Assembly (NCBI GenBank): GCA_022482735.1 | Contig: JAKVOO010000001.1 | Span: forward strand, 739,699-803,698 | Reading direction: 5' to 3' | Origin: Bacilli bacterium | GTDB taxonomy: Bacteria > Bacillota_I > Bacilli_A > RFN20 > CAG-826 | Length of the DNA: 64,000 nt | Part shown: piece by piece, positions 26,351 through 35,806 of the stretch | Layout of the letters: each line of letters begins with the position of its first letter | Position numbering within the stretch: the first letter of the stretch is position 1 | Notes under the pieces: generated by a model | What the model saw: only the letters and a program-made list of their open reading frames with translations | The model's database searches: none | What the model was told of the DNA's origin: nothing | Program-made: the position numbers and the translations under genes

Positions 26351-27327
26351 TTGATCAAGAGTATTTAAAACACTATCAGCCGATTATTTTTCGCTCATTT
26401 GCTAACGCAATAAATGAGGATCATCTTTCTCATGCTTTGCTTTTAAGCGGTGAGCCGGGACTTCCATTAAAAGAGGTAGCGTTTTTTTTGGCGCAATCAT
26501 TAGTTTGTGATCATAGATCGCCTTTAGCCTGTGGACACTGTTTAAATTGCCTGCGTTTTATGGATGGAAATTATAGCGACTTTCAACTTATCGACGGTTC
26601 AATCTCTTCCATAAAAAAGGAGAATGTTCTTACGCTTGAGGAAGATTTTTCTAGAACGGCTATCCAAAAAGATGCAAAGATGATTTACATTATTCATCTT
26701 GTGGAAAATATGACTTCGGAAGCCACAAATTCACTATTGAAATTTCTTGAGGAGCCTCATGCTGGAGTGTATGCTATTTTAACGACTGAAAACGAATCAA
26801 AAGTACTGCCGACAATTGTATCGCGTACGACTAATATGGCTATGATACGAAGTGATCGAAATTCAATCATAGAGCAAACTCATGAGCTTGACGTCCCCTT
26901 AAATGATGCCATTCTTCTTGCCGATATCGCTAACGAGCCATCGATGCTTTTTAATCTTTATCAAAGTGATATCTATCAGTTGGTAAAAGAGAATTTCCTA
27001 TCATTGGTCAAGTCATTTTCACTTGATTCCCAAGCGGCTGCTTATGTCCTTCAAAAAAATATCGCGGCCAATATTAAAAGTAAAGAAGCCACTCGTCTTT
27101 TCTTGGATCTAATGATTACTCTTTTGGAAGATACGATAAAAATTAAAAATAACAAAGAAATAAATTTTTCATTTTTGAGACCAGAAATAGAAAAAATTGC
27201 AAGTAATGTAATTCATCCCGAAAAAATTGTTAAAGAAATGGTAAAATTAAGAGGTGAGATTGATTTAAGTTTAAATCTTGCCCTAGTGTTTGATCACCTA
27301 GGCTACTATATAATTAAGGAGTCGTAA
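26347..27327 (+). CDS. holB: DNA polymerase III subunit delta'
   Basis: Non-catalytic clamp-loader subunit partnering DnaX. 326 residues: zinc-like Cys set (CDHRSPLACGHCLNC near 55-69), Walker-B-like IIHLVENMTSEA, ATNSLLKFLEEP, and SRT in place of the SRC box (PTIVSRTTN). The P-loop position reads GEPGLPLKE, lacking the Gly-Lys-Ser/Thr needed for ATP hydrolysis, as expected for delta'. ATG overlaps the tmk stop. Normal length. Confidence 0.9.
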   Translation: MIDQEYLKHYQPIIFRSFANAINEDHLSHALLLSGEPGLPLKEVAFFLAQSLVCDHRSPLACGHCLNCLRFMDGNYSDFQLIDGSISSIKKENVLTLEEDFSRTAIQKDAKMIYIIHLVENMTSEATNSLLKFLEEPHAGVYAILTTENESKVLPTIVSRTTNMAMIRSDRNSIIEQTHELDVPLNDAILLADIANEPSMLFNLYQSDIYQLVKENFLSLVKSFSLDSQAAAYVLQKNIAANIKSKEATRLFLDLMITLLEDTIKIKNNKEINFSFLRPEIEKIASNVIHPEKIVKEMVKLRGEIDLSLNLALVFDHLGYYIIKES

Positions 27328-27328
27328 T

Positions 27329-28234
27329 ATGGAAGATGCATTAAATAATGGGGTCGCTATTAAGGCGCCAACCCATTTTGTTGGTATCCGTTTTAATAAT
27401 TTAGGGAAGGCCTACTTTTTTTCTACCGATGATAGTTCACTTGTCATTGGTGATTTTGTAGTGGTGGAAACCATTCGGGGCATTGAACTTGGAAATGTGG
27501 CTATTCTCCCTCAAGAGATTGTCGAATATAAATCATCTTTGGGCCTAAAGCCTATTTTGCGGCGGGCAATAGAAGAGGATATTAAAGCTTACAAAGCTAA
27601 CTTACTTGCTGCTGATGAGGCTTTCCGCTTCACTCAGGCAGAAGTTTCTCGGCTTGAGTTAGAAATGAATTTAACTTCCGCCGAATTTACCCTTGACCGA
27701 GCAAAAATAATTATTTCTTACTTATCGGAACATCGCGTTGATTTTCGTGAATTACTCCATTCTCTTGCTGGGAAACTTCACACGCGAATTGAGCTTAGAC
27801 AAATTGGCACCCGCGATAAGGCTAAAATGATTGGCGGTGTTGGCATTTGTGGCTTACCTCTATGCTGTTCAACCTTTTTAAATGAGTTTGACGGCATCTC
27901 GATCAATCGGGCCAAAAATCAGATGTTAGCCCTAAATATTCCCAAGCTCAGTGGCCATTGTGGCAAACTGATTTGCTGCTTGAAATATGAGGATGAACTA
28001 TATACCGACCTAAAAAAGGATTTCCCACGTCTAGGATTACGTTTTAACTACAATGGAACGCAGTATCGTATTACCTCCTTAAATGTTTTGAACCGCACGG
28101 TCAAAATTGAAGGTAGTGGCGATGTTCAATTCTTAGATTTATCCGCTATTAAAGATATTCTCGCTAAGGATAAAAGCCTTATTACGAATAATAAAAAAGA
28201 TGAGGATAGCGATGACAAAGTTGATGAAGAATAA
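27329..28234 (+). CDS. ricT: PSP1-domain protein RicT (YaaT-like)
   Basis: 301 residues with a PSP1 domain. Cysteine-rich signatures GVGICGLPLCCSTF near 173 and GHCGKLICCLKYED near 213 match the Fe-S-binding RicT of Bacillus, which with RicA/RicF forms the Y-complex that promotes RNase Y-dependent mRNA processing. An acidic Asp/Glu tail ends the protein. Starts one base after holB. The darA and yabA genes that often flank it in Bacilli are absent here. Confidence 0.9.
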   Translation: MEDALNNGVAIKAPTHFVGIRFNNLGKAYFFSTDDSSLVIGDFVVVETIRGIELGNVAILPQEIVEYKSSLGLKPILRRAIEEDIKAYKANLLAADEAFRFTQAEVSRLELEMNLTSAEFTLDRAKIIISYLSEHRVDFRELLHSLAGKLHTRIELRQIGTRDKAKMIGGVGICGLPLCCSTFLNEFDGISINRAKNQMLALNIPKLSGHCGKLICCLKYEDELYTDLKKDFPRLGLRFNYNGTQYRITSLNVLNRTVKIEGSGDVQFLDLSAIKDILAKDKSLITNNKKDEDSDDKVDEE

Positions 28235-28239
28235 TCATT

Positions 28240-29103
28240 ATGAAAAGACAGTTCACTTATAAGGAGTCCCCACAGGGAATCTTGTATCTTGTTGCGACTC
28301 CAATTGGTAATTTATCAGATTTATCCACTCGAGCTCTTTCCGTATTAAAGGAAGTCGATGTGATTGCGGCGGAGGATACGCGCAACTCGGGTCGCCTTTT
28401 AGCGCACTTTGATATCAAGAAGCCGCTTATTAGTCTTCACGAACATAATGAATCCGAAATGAGCGAACGCGTAATATCTCTTTTAATGGATAAGAAAAAT
28501 GTCGCCTATATAAGTGATGCTGGCTCTCCCGGCATTAGCGATCCCGGACAGCGGTTAGTTCAAAAGGTGCTTGCTGCCGACTTTCCAATTTCTTATATTC
28601 CTGGTCCCGTCGCCGCGATAACTGGACTTATTCCTTCCGGCATTAATTCTGATCACTTTTTATTCTATGGCTTTTTGGATTCGCGGAAGAGTCGTCGCTT
28701 ACAAGAGTTGGAAAAATTAGCCGGTTTTCCTTATACCATTATCTTTTACGAATCTCCTCATCGCATCAAGGCAACAATTGACGATATATTATCTGTTTTT
28801 CAGCATCGAAAAGCCGTTATTGCGCGCGAACTAACTAAAATTCATGAAGAATATATCTATGGATCATTAGATGAATTAGCAACAATAGATGAGAATTCTT
28901 TAAAAGGAGAGATGGTAATCATTATCGAGGGATTAAGTGAGGGCGAAGAAAGTATCGATGAAGATACTATCTATCAAGCGTTAAAGACGCGAATTAAAAG
29001 CCAGATGAGCGCTAAAGATGCGATTCGAGAAGTCAGCATTCTTTATAAATATCCTAAGAATGAGGTTAGTCGTCTTTACTATCAGAAATTGAAGAAGGAA
29101 TGA
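28240..29103 (+). CDS. rsmI: 16S rRNA (cytidine-1402 2'-O)-methyltransferase RsmI
   Basis: SAM-dependent tetrapyrrole-methylase-fold enzyme that 2'-O-methylates C1402 in the decoding centre. 287 residues: LVATPIGNLSDLSTRAL near 14, AAEDTRNSG near 42, ISDAGSPGISDPG near 85, IPGPVAAITGL near 118 and FYESPHRI near 165. Last gene of the dnaX operon, five bases after ricT. The upstream site is weak, suggesting coupling. Its TGA lies in the loop of the operon's terminator hairpin. Confidence 0.94.
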   Translation: MKRQFTYKESPQGILYLVATPIGNLSDLSTRALSVLKEVDVIAAEDTRNSGRLLAHFDIKKPLISLHEHNESEMSERVISLLMDKKNVAYISDAGSPGISDPGQRLVQKVLAADFPISYIPGPVAAITGLIPSGINSDHFLFYGFLDSRKSRRLQELEKLAGFPYTIIFYESPHRIKATIDDILSVFQHRKAVIARELTKIHEEYIYGSLDELATIDENSLKGEMVIIIEGLSEGEESIDEDTIYQALKTRIKSQMSAKDAIREVSILYKYPKNEVSRLYYQKLKKE

Positions 29104-29120
29104 TTCCTTCTTTTATTTTT
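29093..29120 (+). terminator. Intrinsic terminator of the dnaX operon
   Basis: Perfect 8-bp stem (29093-29100 with 29104-29111) whose three-base loop is the rsmI TGA stop codon, followed by a T-rich run to 29120. Confidence 0.85.
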
Positions 29121-29123
29121 ATG

Positions 29124-29171
29124 TTTTCAATCATTGAATAAAATGCTAGTATATCTACGGCTTTAAAGCCG
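29124..29171 (+). promoter_or_regulatory. Putative promoter and leader palindrome of upp-prs
   Basis: TTTTCA at 29124-29129 and TAGTAT at 29147-29152 are 17 bases apart, a modest promoter. Directly downstream, 29158-29171 is a perfect 14-bp palindrome (CGGCTTTAAAGCCG), and a further stem (TTTCCT / AGGAAA) precedes the ribosome site. The palindrome could be an operator or a leader hairpin; I cannot assign a regulator. Confidence 0.4.
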
Positions 29172-29230
29172 CTATATTTCCTCTTTCAGTTTGAATTAAA
29201 AGGAAATAAAAATAATTTAGGAGGGTCCAA

Positions 29231-29857
29231 ATGTACCACGTTTGTCAACACCCTCTCATTAAAATCAAATTACCATTAATGAGAGATGAAAACTGCTCAA
29301 TGGCAGCTTTTCGTGACTATCTCCAGGAGATAACCTATCTTCTTGCCGCCGAAAGTCTATCGCAAATTCCCCTTCAGGAATTGCCAACTCCCGTCCAGAG
29401 CCCGACCGGTGCGTCTGCTAACGCTTTTACGTTAGCTCGTCCGGTCGTTTTTATTCCCATTTTGCGCGCGGGATTAGGCATGATTGAACCTTTTATGCAT
29501 CTTCTACCCGATGCTCAGGTTGGCTATTTAGCCATGTCTCGAGATGAAAGAACACTCAAAGCCGAAAATTATTATGTCGCTTTACCTAAGGTAGATAATC
29601 CAATCGCGTTCATTATTGATCCGATGCTTGCCACTGGAGGCAGTATTATTAAAGCTATCAAAGAACTTAAAACCCAAGGATACAAGGATATTCGCGTCGT
29701 GAGTTTAGTCGCTGCTATGGAAGGTATAAACGCAATTGAAAAAGTTTTTCCTTCAACTGATATTCTGGTGGCTGCTCTCGATGATCACCTTAATGAAAAA
29801 GGCTATATTATTCCTGGCCTAGGCGATGCGGGTGACCGTCTTTTTGGAGGCAAATAA
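29231..29857 (+). CDS. upp: Uracil phosphoribosyltransferase
   Basis: Salvages uracil with PRPP to UMP. 208 residues, normal length: VHPL-like start (CQHPLIKIKL), PILRAGLGM near 78, DPMLATGGS PRPP loop near 131, and the GDAGDR uracil-binding end near 200. Strong AGGAGGG site before ATG 29231. Followed two bases later by prs, which makes its co-substrate PRPP; hpt on the opposite strand uses the same substrate. Confidence 0.96.
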   Translation: MYHVCQHPLIKIKLPLMRDENCSMAAFRDYLQEITYLLAAESLSQIPLQELPTPVQSPTGASANAFTLARPVVFIPILRAGLGMIEPFMHLLPDAQVGYLAMSRDERTLKAENYYVALPKVDNPIAFIIDPMLATGGSIIKAIKELKTQGYKDIRVVSLVAAMEGINAIEKVFPSTDILVAALDDHLNEKGYIIPGLGDAGDRLFGGK

Positions 29858-29858
29858 A

Positions 29859-30832
29859 ATGGACAACAATGCCATTGTATATGCTTTGAGCGCCAACAAA
29901 AAAATGGCGATTGATATCGTCAAACAGCTAGGACTTAAGATGGGAGAAAGCGAAGTAATTCATTTTGCTGATGGGGAAACAATTGTTGAAAACAACACCA
30001 CTGTTCGAGGCAAAAATGTTTATGTCATTCAATCCACTTGTCCTCCCGTAACCGAACGCCTATTTGAACTTCTAATATTTATCGATGGATTAAGACGGGC
30101 TTCAGCCAAGGAAATAAATGTTATCATTCCTTACTTTGGTTATGCTCGCCAAGATCGAAAAGTTCGTCCTAGAGAACCAATAACCGCTCGCCTTGGTAGC
30201 GGATATGCTACAAAATGTTGGGGCAAATCACATTATCGTTACCGATCTACATACTCCTCAAATTCAAGGCTTTTTTACTTGTCCCATCGATGATCTTTCC
30301 GCGATTCCCCTTTTCGCTGAATACTTTTTCAAGCATAGTCAAAAAGGACGATTTAGTTGTAGTTTCTCCCGATCATGGGGGAGTGACTAGAGCTCGAAAG
30401 TTTGCCGGATACTTTAATCAAGCGGGTATTGCCATTATCGACAAGCGCAGACCATCCGCTAATGTGGCCGAAGTGATGAATATCATCGGCGATGTCAAAG
30501 GCAAAACGGCCATTATTATCGATGATATTGTTGATACGGCCCAAACTTTAACCTTAGCTGCCGGCGAACTAAAAAAGGCTGGAGCAATCAAAGTTTTTGC
30601 AGCGATATCACATCCGATTTTATCTAATGCCGCCTGCCGATTAATTGAAGAATCCGCATTAGAAAAAGTAATCGTAACGGATTCAATTCCTTTGGCACAA
30701 GAAAAGTGCACGCCTAAAATCGTTGTTCTTTCGATTGCGCCAATGATTGCTCATGCGATTGAATTAATCGAAAACCAAGGGTCACTTGGAACCGTTTATT
30801 CCATTTTTAAACGGCCCCAAAATGACGACTAA
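29859..30832 (+). pseudogene. prs: Ribose-phosphate pyrophosphokinase, two frameshifts (probably sequence errors)
   Basis: Makes PRPP from ribose-5-phosphate and ATP. Three frames give one near-complete enzyme: ATG 29859 to 30194 (FADGETIVENN, YFGYARQDRKV, PITARL), then [19 protein letters not shown] after one extra base near 30195, then [16 protein letters not shown] after one extra T in the T5 run at 30325-30329, continuing with KTAIIIDDIVDTAQT to 30832. The rebuilt product is about 323 residues, normal for Prs. Because PRPP synthase should be essential, errors in the assembly are more likely than real loss. The stop abuts the hpt stop on the other strand with no spacer. Confidence 0.9.
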
Positions 30833-31360
30833 TTAATCTAATTTTAAAACGCCAATATATGGAAGATTACGATATAGTTCATCATAGTCAAGGCCAAAGC
30901 CGATGACGAATTCATTGGGAATTTCAAATCCACAATAATCTAGATGGACCTCGTAATCTTTTTTTACGTCTGGTTTCATAAGTAGGCAACAGGTGCGAAC
31001 ACTTTTGGCCCCTTTTTCTTCCATCATCGTGGCAATGCAGCTCATCGTTTGTCCACTATCAAGAATATCATCTACAACCAGTACATCTTGACCATGAATA
31101 TCGAGGTCGAGATCATGGACTAGTTCTAGTTTTCCCCGCATCGTAGTTCCGCAGTAGCTTTTTGCTCGGACAAAATCAAAGCGTAAGGGTAAACTAATAT
31201 GCTTAACGAGCTCGGCCAGAAATGGCACTGAACCATTCAGTAACCCAACTATTACCAAATTTTTATCTTGGTAATCGCGACTAATAATCGTCCCTAACTC
31301 TTCACACCGATCGACAATCTGTTCGTGCGTTAACAATACTTTTCCAATTGAGGCACTCAT
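30833..31360 (-). CDS. hpt: Hypoxanthine(-guanine) phosphoribosyltransferase
   Basis: Converts hypoxanthine/guanine plus PRPP to IMP/GMP. 175 residues: LLNGSVPFLAELV near 40, SYCGTTMRG flexible loop near 68, VLVVDDILDSGQT PRPP loop near 92-104, and FVIGFGLDYDELYRNLPYIG at the C-terminus. RBS AAAGGAG precedes ATG 31360. It converges directly on prs with no intergenic base and no visible terminator, and lies 46 nt downstream of the yfhO-type gene. Confidence 0.95.
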   Translation of the reverse strand: MSASIGKVLLTHEQIVDRCEELGTIISRDYQDKNLVIVGLLNGSVPFLAELVKHISLPLRFDFVRAKSYCGTTMRGKLELVHDLDLDIHGQDVLVVDDILDSGQTMSCIATMMEEKGAKSVRTCCLLMKPDVKKDYEVHLDYCGFEIPNEFVIGFGLDYDELYRNLPYIGVLKLD

Positions 31361-31406
31361 TTTCGATCTCCTTTAATTATATTTATCACCAAGGAAACAT
31401 TTGCCC

Positions 31407-34400
31407 TTAATGACCAACTGGGGTTTCGCGCGTCTTAAATGTCAATTTTTGACCACGCTTCTTTTCGAATAGACAATATATGCCATAACTTCCTCCGGCT
31501 AGTAAAAGCCCAAATGAGGAAAGAATTAAGCCACTTCCTAAATACGGAGTAAAATACGATATCGTTATGTGGTTGCTCCCGCTAGGAATTACAAAGCCGA
31601 CAAACCCACCCTGGGCCCGATAAACTTTTGGTCGCACGATATTGCCTTCACTATCAACTATTTTCGCTGACCAACCTGTATCATAGGCTACATTAGTAAC
31701 GGCAAAACGAGTTGTCGAATAATTAGTATCAAAAGCATATTTATTATAGGAATGAGTAATATTTTCAAAGCCGTTATCTCTATATTGGGTAAATTGAGTC
31801 TCCATTTGACTATCTTTAATCGAAAAAATATAAGCCGAAGTTGGAACTGAAGTCCATTTACTCATTGGCATAATAAGAATCGATTTAACTCCAACGGGGG
31901 AATAAAGTGCGCGCATAGCCTTAAATGAAGTTCCAAGCGAACCGCCATGCGTATCAAAAGTAATGAGTTCGTCATTAAGTCCATAAAGGAAAATTCGCGC
32001 GCTATAATTGTATGATAGTTGAACTATGAGTTCACCGCCGACACTCGTAATCGGTTCACCATCAGTTCGAGAGATGTAAATTCCATCCTCTCCCGGGTCC
32101 ATTGTAGTAGCTTGTGGAAGTAGACTACAGGATGAAGAAAGAAGTGAAATATCCTCAAATGGTAGTCGATCAGAACAGCCATAGTAATCTAGCGCAAGGG
32201 TGTTATTGCGGCTAGCAAAAAGTGTCGTTCCATTTTTAGGCGCGTAATAATAATTCGCGGTGGCAAATTCGGGATAGGCATTTAAAACTTCATCATAATC
32301 ATCCGTGTCCAATATGCCATAGTTTAAATACATCTCTTCGTTACGAACCACTTCCTGAGCTTGCCCCGAATAAAAATTGCTGATTTTCTTGCCATCGGGA
32401 TCGGTTGAAGGAAGATAATTGGAACGCATCAAAGTATCAAAACTGCTTCCCAATTCTACAAAATTATCATTGCGATATAAGCGGTAATCCTTTGTATCGT
32501 AATCTTCAAGATGCGTGTAGCCGTAAGGAATGTTGTCATAAGGGGCTTCAAGTCTAAAGGTTTCAGTTCCATCCGCAGTCACATAACTAATCGTCGAAAC
32601 ACTATTTTGCACCATATAGTATTTTACTCCAAGGAACATATCTAAATTGTAGCGTTTCTCGTGTAGGCCCATCGACCAGCCATTATAGTTATAGTTGACA
32701 TGACTCCAGGAATTAAATTCCATAAGATTAAAGTTATAAAGGCTATGGAAAGCCCCTAAACCATTATAGTTTTCACGCATTCCAACGTTATCATTTCCCT
32801 TATAGGCATTGGAGTTAAAAACGCGGAAGAAAGTGTCATCCTCTTTATTGATGTGGTCGATTATACTAGTTTCTTGTCGAACCGCACTGGTACCTCCACC
32901 AACGTTATACTGATAGCTGACAAAGCCGTGATTAAACATCGTCGCTGTGCCCATAATGATGACTTCAACCGCGGTAAACGCCGTCAAGTATTTAGTCAAA
33001 TTCAAATCTTTGTGTGCAAACCGATAAATTAAGTATACGATGACAATCGCGGCAAATTCATAGTAAGCATCGTAAATACGTTCATCAATCATTTGAAAGA
33101 ATGCCTGACCCTGAAAGTTATAAGCCCAAATATAAGTGAGAAGCGCCCCCATAGTGATAAGTAGGAAAGAGACATCGTAATACCAGCCTTTCCACTGCTG
33201 GTGCTTCTCATAATTTATAGCGACATAAGTTATTAAAACGAAACTCACAAATAACTGCCATCTGCCGTATTCCTTTGTAAATCCATGGAGGGCATTGTAG
33301 GAAAAAGGCGTAAATATTGCCCATACTATTAACACTAGGGCGATAATATGCGATACCTTTTTCTCTTTAAATGATGTTATTACGGAAGGAATAACCATGA
33401 GCATAAGCGGCGTATAAATAAATAGACTGCTAACCGTATTATCATAATTGGAAGTATTTAAAAGAGCCGAACTCCGATCGCTAAGAGTTGGAAAAAAGAA
33501 GGTTATTAAAGGATAAAACTTCTTATAAACATAACTGGGAGATTGCGCTTCCCAATTGTTTAAATAATTAAAGAAGGTTGCCCAGTCTTTTGTTTTAAAT
33601 GCATCGAGAATAATTGATAAATAGGTAGCATTGGTTACCCGATCAGATCCGGCGGAAATATATATTCCCGGCAGTAATGAAATCGAAGATATCATTATTG
33701 CCACAAGAAAGCCAGCAAAGCCAATACCCATAACAAGGAATTTATCTTTAGTTGTATATGTCTTGAAAAGTTGGAAATAGCGGAAAACGGCGTAGATGAC
33801 TCCCAAAATAGAAGTGGATACAAGGAAGAAATAATTGGCAACCCCCAACACTCCTAACCATGTCATCAACATCCATGGTTTTCGTTCCCGTAATATTTTT
33901 TCGATGCCTAGAAAGACTAAAGGGAATAAAACGGTAATCTCCATAAAGTGATTAAACCATAAGTAATAGGTATTCCATCCACAGAAAGCATAGGCCATGG
34001 CAAAGAAAAGAGCATTTTCCTTCTTTACGCCCATATAGACTAAATACTTCTTCATCGCAAAAGCCGCTAAAACTATTTTAGCAATCATTAGACAGGCAAT
34101 ACCTTGAGGAATGAGGCTACGAGGGAAAATCAGAATTGGAAGGAAAAAGGGATTTAGCGCATAGTAGAAGGCATTACTACCGATATTGTTGACACCTAGG
34201 TTGGTCGATGAATCCCAAAGCGGAAATTCGCCGGTAGTAATAAAGTGCCACCAATCATCATAACCGTTCGTATAAAATGGTATTGTTTGTTGGGTGTAAT
34301 CACCGCCTAAAGGGACTGTCCAAAGGTTAGAAAATAGGGCACTAGAAAAATAAGCAATTGCTAAAATAGTAAGAAAAATAGCATAAAACTTCCAATTGCT

Positions 34401-34937
34401 AATATCAAACTTATCCCAAAAATCTTTCCAAGCATCTCTAAGACCAGCTTTTTTAGACACTTCAATAATTACTTTATTTGAGTTTTCATTCGTAGATTTA
34501 ATAACAACCGTTTGCTCTAAGCCATCTTCTAGCAAAAAGTAAAATGATACCATCGATAAAATAAAACCAATCGATGAAAGCACCAAACTAACGATAAAAA
34601 TTAACTTGAGATAAAGAGGAAACGGAAAGTCAATGCTTTGAATTGAATCAAAACCAAATAGCCAAAAAAAGCTAACGTAAAGAATCCCTAGTAGCGGCAC
34701 CAGATAAACATATTGTTTTTCTTCAGCCTTAGCTTTGAATAGGCGCTTAATAAAGTAGATGAAGAGAAATATTACTCCCCCGATTACACCAACTAAAATC
34801 AGAACTTTCCACCAAGGAAAATTGAATTTTACTCCCGGCATAATCCACATCGAGACAATAAAAGTAATCGCCCCCATAACGAGGCTATAAAGTGCAAATT
34901 GATTGCAGTATGCTTTAAGCTTTTTTAGTTCTGGCAT
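31407..34937 (-). CDS. YfhO family multi-pass membrane protein (putative glycosyltransferase)
   Basis: 1176 residues. Two N-terminal blocks of helices (about 15-75, 85-135) precede the YfhO core, which begins near 185 and has about ten more helices to 640, including the luminal loop VPLGGDYTQQTIPFY and a GVNNIGSNAFYYALNPFF segment. A large extracytoplasmic domain (about 660-1135) follows, then a last helix near 1135-1160. In Gram-positives YfhO/LafB-type proteins are linked to glycosylation of lipoteichoic acid or surface glycans with lipid-linked sugars. It is longer than Bacillus YfhO (about 860). Substrate unknown. Confidence 0.82.
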   Translation of the reverse strand: MPELKKLKAYCNQFALYSLVMGAITFIVSMWIMPGVKFNFPWWKVLILVGVIGGVIFLFIYFIKRLFKAKAEEKQYVYLVPLLGILYVSFFWLFGFDSIQSIDFPFPLYLKLIFIVSLVLSSIGFILSMVSFYFLLEDGLEQTVVIKSTNENSNKVIIEVSKKAGLRDAWKDFWDKFDISNWKFYAIFLTILAIAYFSSALFSNLWTVPLGGDYTQQTIPFYTNGYDDWWHFITTGEFPLWDSSTNLGVNNIGSNAFYYALNPFFLPILIFPRSLIPQGIACLMIAKIVLAAFAMKKYLVYMGVKKENALFFAMAYAFCGWNTYYLWFNHFMEITVLFPLVFLGIEKILRERKPWMLMTWLGVLGVANYFFLVSTSILGVIYAVFRYFQLFKTYTTKDKFLVMGIGFAGFLVAIMISSISLLPGIYISAGSDRVTNATYLSIILDAFKTKDWATFFNYLNNWEAQSPSYVYKKFYPLITFFFPTLSDRSSALLNTSNYDNTVSSLFIYTPLMLMVIPSVITSFKEKKVSHIIALVLIVWAIFTPFSYNALHGFTKEYGRWQLFVSFVLITYVAINYEKHQQWKGWYYDVSFLLITMGALLTYIWAYNFQGQAFFQMIDERIYDAYYEFAAIVIVYLIYRFAHKDLNLTKYLTAFTAVEVIIMGTATMFNHGFVSYQYNVGGGTSAVRQETSIIDHINKEDDTFFRVFNSNAYKGNDNVGMRENYNGLGAFHSLYNFNLMEFNSWSHVNYNYNGWSMGLHEKRYNLDMFLGVKYYMVQNSVSTISYVTADGTETFRLEAPYDNIPYGYTHLEDYDTKDYRLYRNDNFVELGSSFDTLMRSNYLPSTDPDGKKISNFYSGQAQEVVRNEEMYLNYGILDTDDYDEVLNAYPEFATANYYYAPKNGTTLFASRNNTLALDYYGCSDRLPFEDISLLSSSCSLLPQATTMDPGEDGIYISRTDGEPITSVGGELIVQLSYNYSARIFLYGLNDELITFDTHGGSLGTSFKAMRALYSPVGVKSILIMPMSKWTSVPTSAYIFSIKDSQMETQFTQYRDNGFENITHSYNKYAFDTNYSTTRFAVTNVAYDTGWSAKIVDSEGNIVRPKVYRAQGGFVGFVIPSGSNHITISYFTPYLGSGLILSSFGLLLAGGSYGIYCLFEKKRGQKLTFKTRETPVGH

Positions 34938-34972
34938 CAGGCACCCTCCGTCAGAAATACATATGACTTAGA

Positions 34973-35010
34973 TAGCCTTTTAGGCTATCAAATAAGACAT
35001 GGTTTATTAT
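34973..35010 (-). promoter_or_regulatory. yfhO-type gene promoter -10 and leader hairpin
   Basis: On the minus strand a TATAAT (about 35005-35010) lies about 70 nt before ATG 34937; its -35 is weak. In the leader, a perfect 7-bp stem with 5-base loop (34973-34991, GATAGCC/GGCTATC) is not followed by T residues, so it is not a terminator and may act on translation or stability. Confidence 0.4.
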
Positions 35011-35054
35011 ACACTTTTCGTGGCTAAAAAATAACCACTTAGAAAAGAGTAAAC

Positions 35055-35164
35055 AAAAAGGGAAGCCTCTCGGCTCCCCATAAAATCAGCGGCCATCTTC
35101 CGAAGGGAAGAGGAAATTGAACGCTAATTTTTCGCTTAACCAAAAAAGGGGTAATTGATTAAGC
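35055..35164 (-). ncRNA. Candidate structured small RNA, family unknown
   Basis: On the minus strand TTGCAA (35194-35199) and AATAAT (35171-35176), 17 bases apart, could start a transcript near 35164. It would contain a stem CGCTTAA/TTAAGCG, a second compound hairpin with CTTCC/GGAAG closed by AGCG/CGCT, and a GC-rich terminator (35060-35067 with 35072-35079, loop GAGA, then five T). About 110 nt, no coding frame. It could instead be the structured 3' end of the mazG-like mRNA. No known family recognised; I saw no SRP or tmRNA signature. Confidence 0.45.
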
Positions 35165-35210
35165 GTAGTTATTATTACAAGTTTCCTTTCTTTTTGCAAG
35201 CAAAATGATA

Positions 35211-35720
35211 TTAAACTTTGCTATTTTCGAAAATAATGGTTTTAATTAACTCCTCGGAAAAACCGTATTTTTTACTTAGTTGGGCAACACTCATTTTGCC
35301 GTTAACATAATCGCTTTTAATGGCCCTGCGATTGTTATCAATGACTAATGCTATCTTTTTGTACTCCTCATCATCTTTCATTTCCTGAGCTAACTTGATG
35401 TATTTATCGCTTCGGCCATAAGCCTTTTCTACTGGATATTTTCTTTCATTGACTTTTATTTTATCCATTACTATTTGATCTAAATCTAGGTGATAGTGAT
35501 CGGCAATTAAAACGGCATACATAAAGACATCCGCCAATTCCTCTTTAATCTTATCAATTCGTTCACTCACTTCTAAATCACCTGCTGACCATTGATATAT
35601 TTCAAGTAGTTCATTAACCTCTAAAGAAAGAGAAAGAGCTAGGTCCTTTCCATTATGAAATTGATCCCAATCGCGCTTTGAAGAAAATTTAATAATCTCC
35701 TCTATTGTCTTTTTATCCAT
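35211..35720 (-). CDS. MazG-like nucleotide pyrophosphohydrolase with C-terminal HTH-like extension
   Basis: 169 residues. The first 110 are an all-alpha NTP pyrophosphatase: SLEVNELLEIYQW with Glu pairs near 31-38 and EELADVFMYAV near 60-70 give the Glu-Glu...Glu-X2-Asp metal site. Such enzymes hydrolyse (d)NTPs to monophosphates, as house-cleaning. Typical members end near 110; here residues 125-169 add a helical segment with SVAQLSKKYGFSEELIKTI, resembling the recognition helices of HTH proteins. Its role is unknown. Transcribed alone; a hairpin terminator lies upstream and a candidate small RNA downstream. Confidence 0.8.
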   Translation of the reverse strand: MDKKTIEEIIKFSSKRDWDQFHNGKDLALSLSLEVNELLEIYQWSAGDLEVSERIDKIKEELADVFMYAVLIADHYHLDLDQIVMDKIKVNERKYPVEKAYGRSDKYIKLAQEMKDDEEYKKIALVIDNNRRAIKSDYVNGKMSVAQLSKKYGFSEELIKTIIFENSKV

Positions 35721-35769
35721 GCTTATAACCTCTTTTTATATTATATCGATAAATTGGATTTTCAAAAAG

Positions 35770-35806
35770 AAAAGGATGGCTGGTTCCCCCACCAGTCACC
35801 CTTTTT
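35770..35806. terminator. Bidirectional hairpin terminator
   Basis: Left arm 35770-35784 and right arm 35791-35805 form about 13 bp with one mismatch around a CCCCC-containing loop, flanked by A on the left and T on the right. On the minus strand it can end transcription from the small membrane gene at 35956-36291 before the mazG-like gene. Confidence 0.65.
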
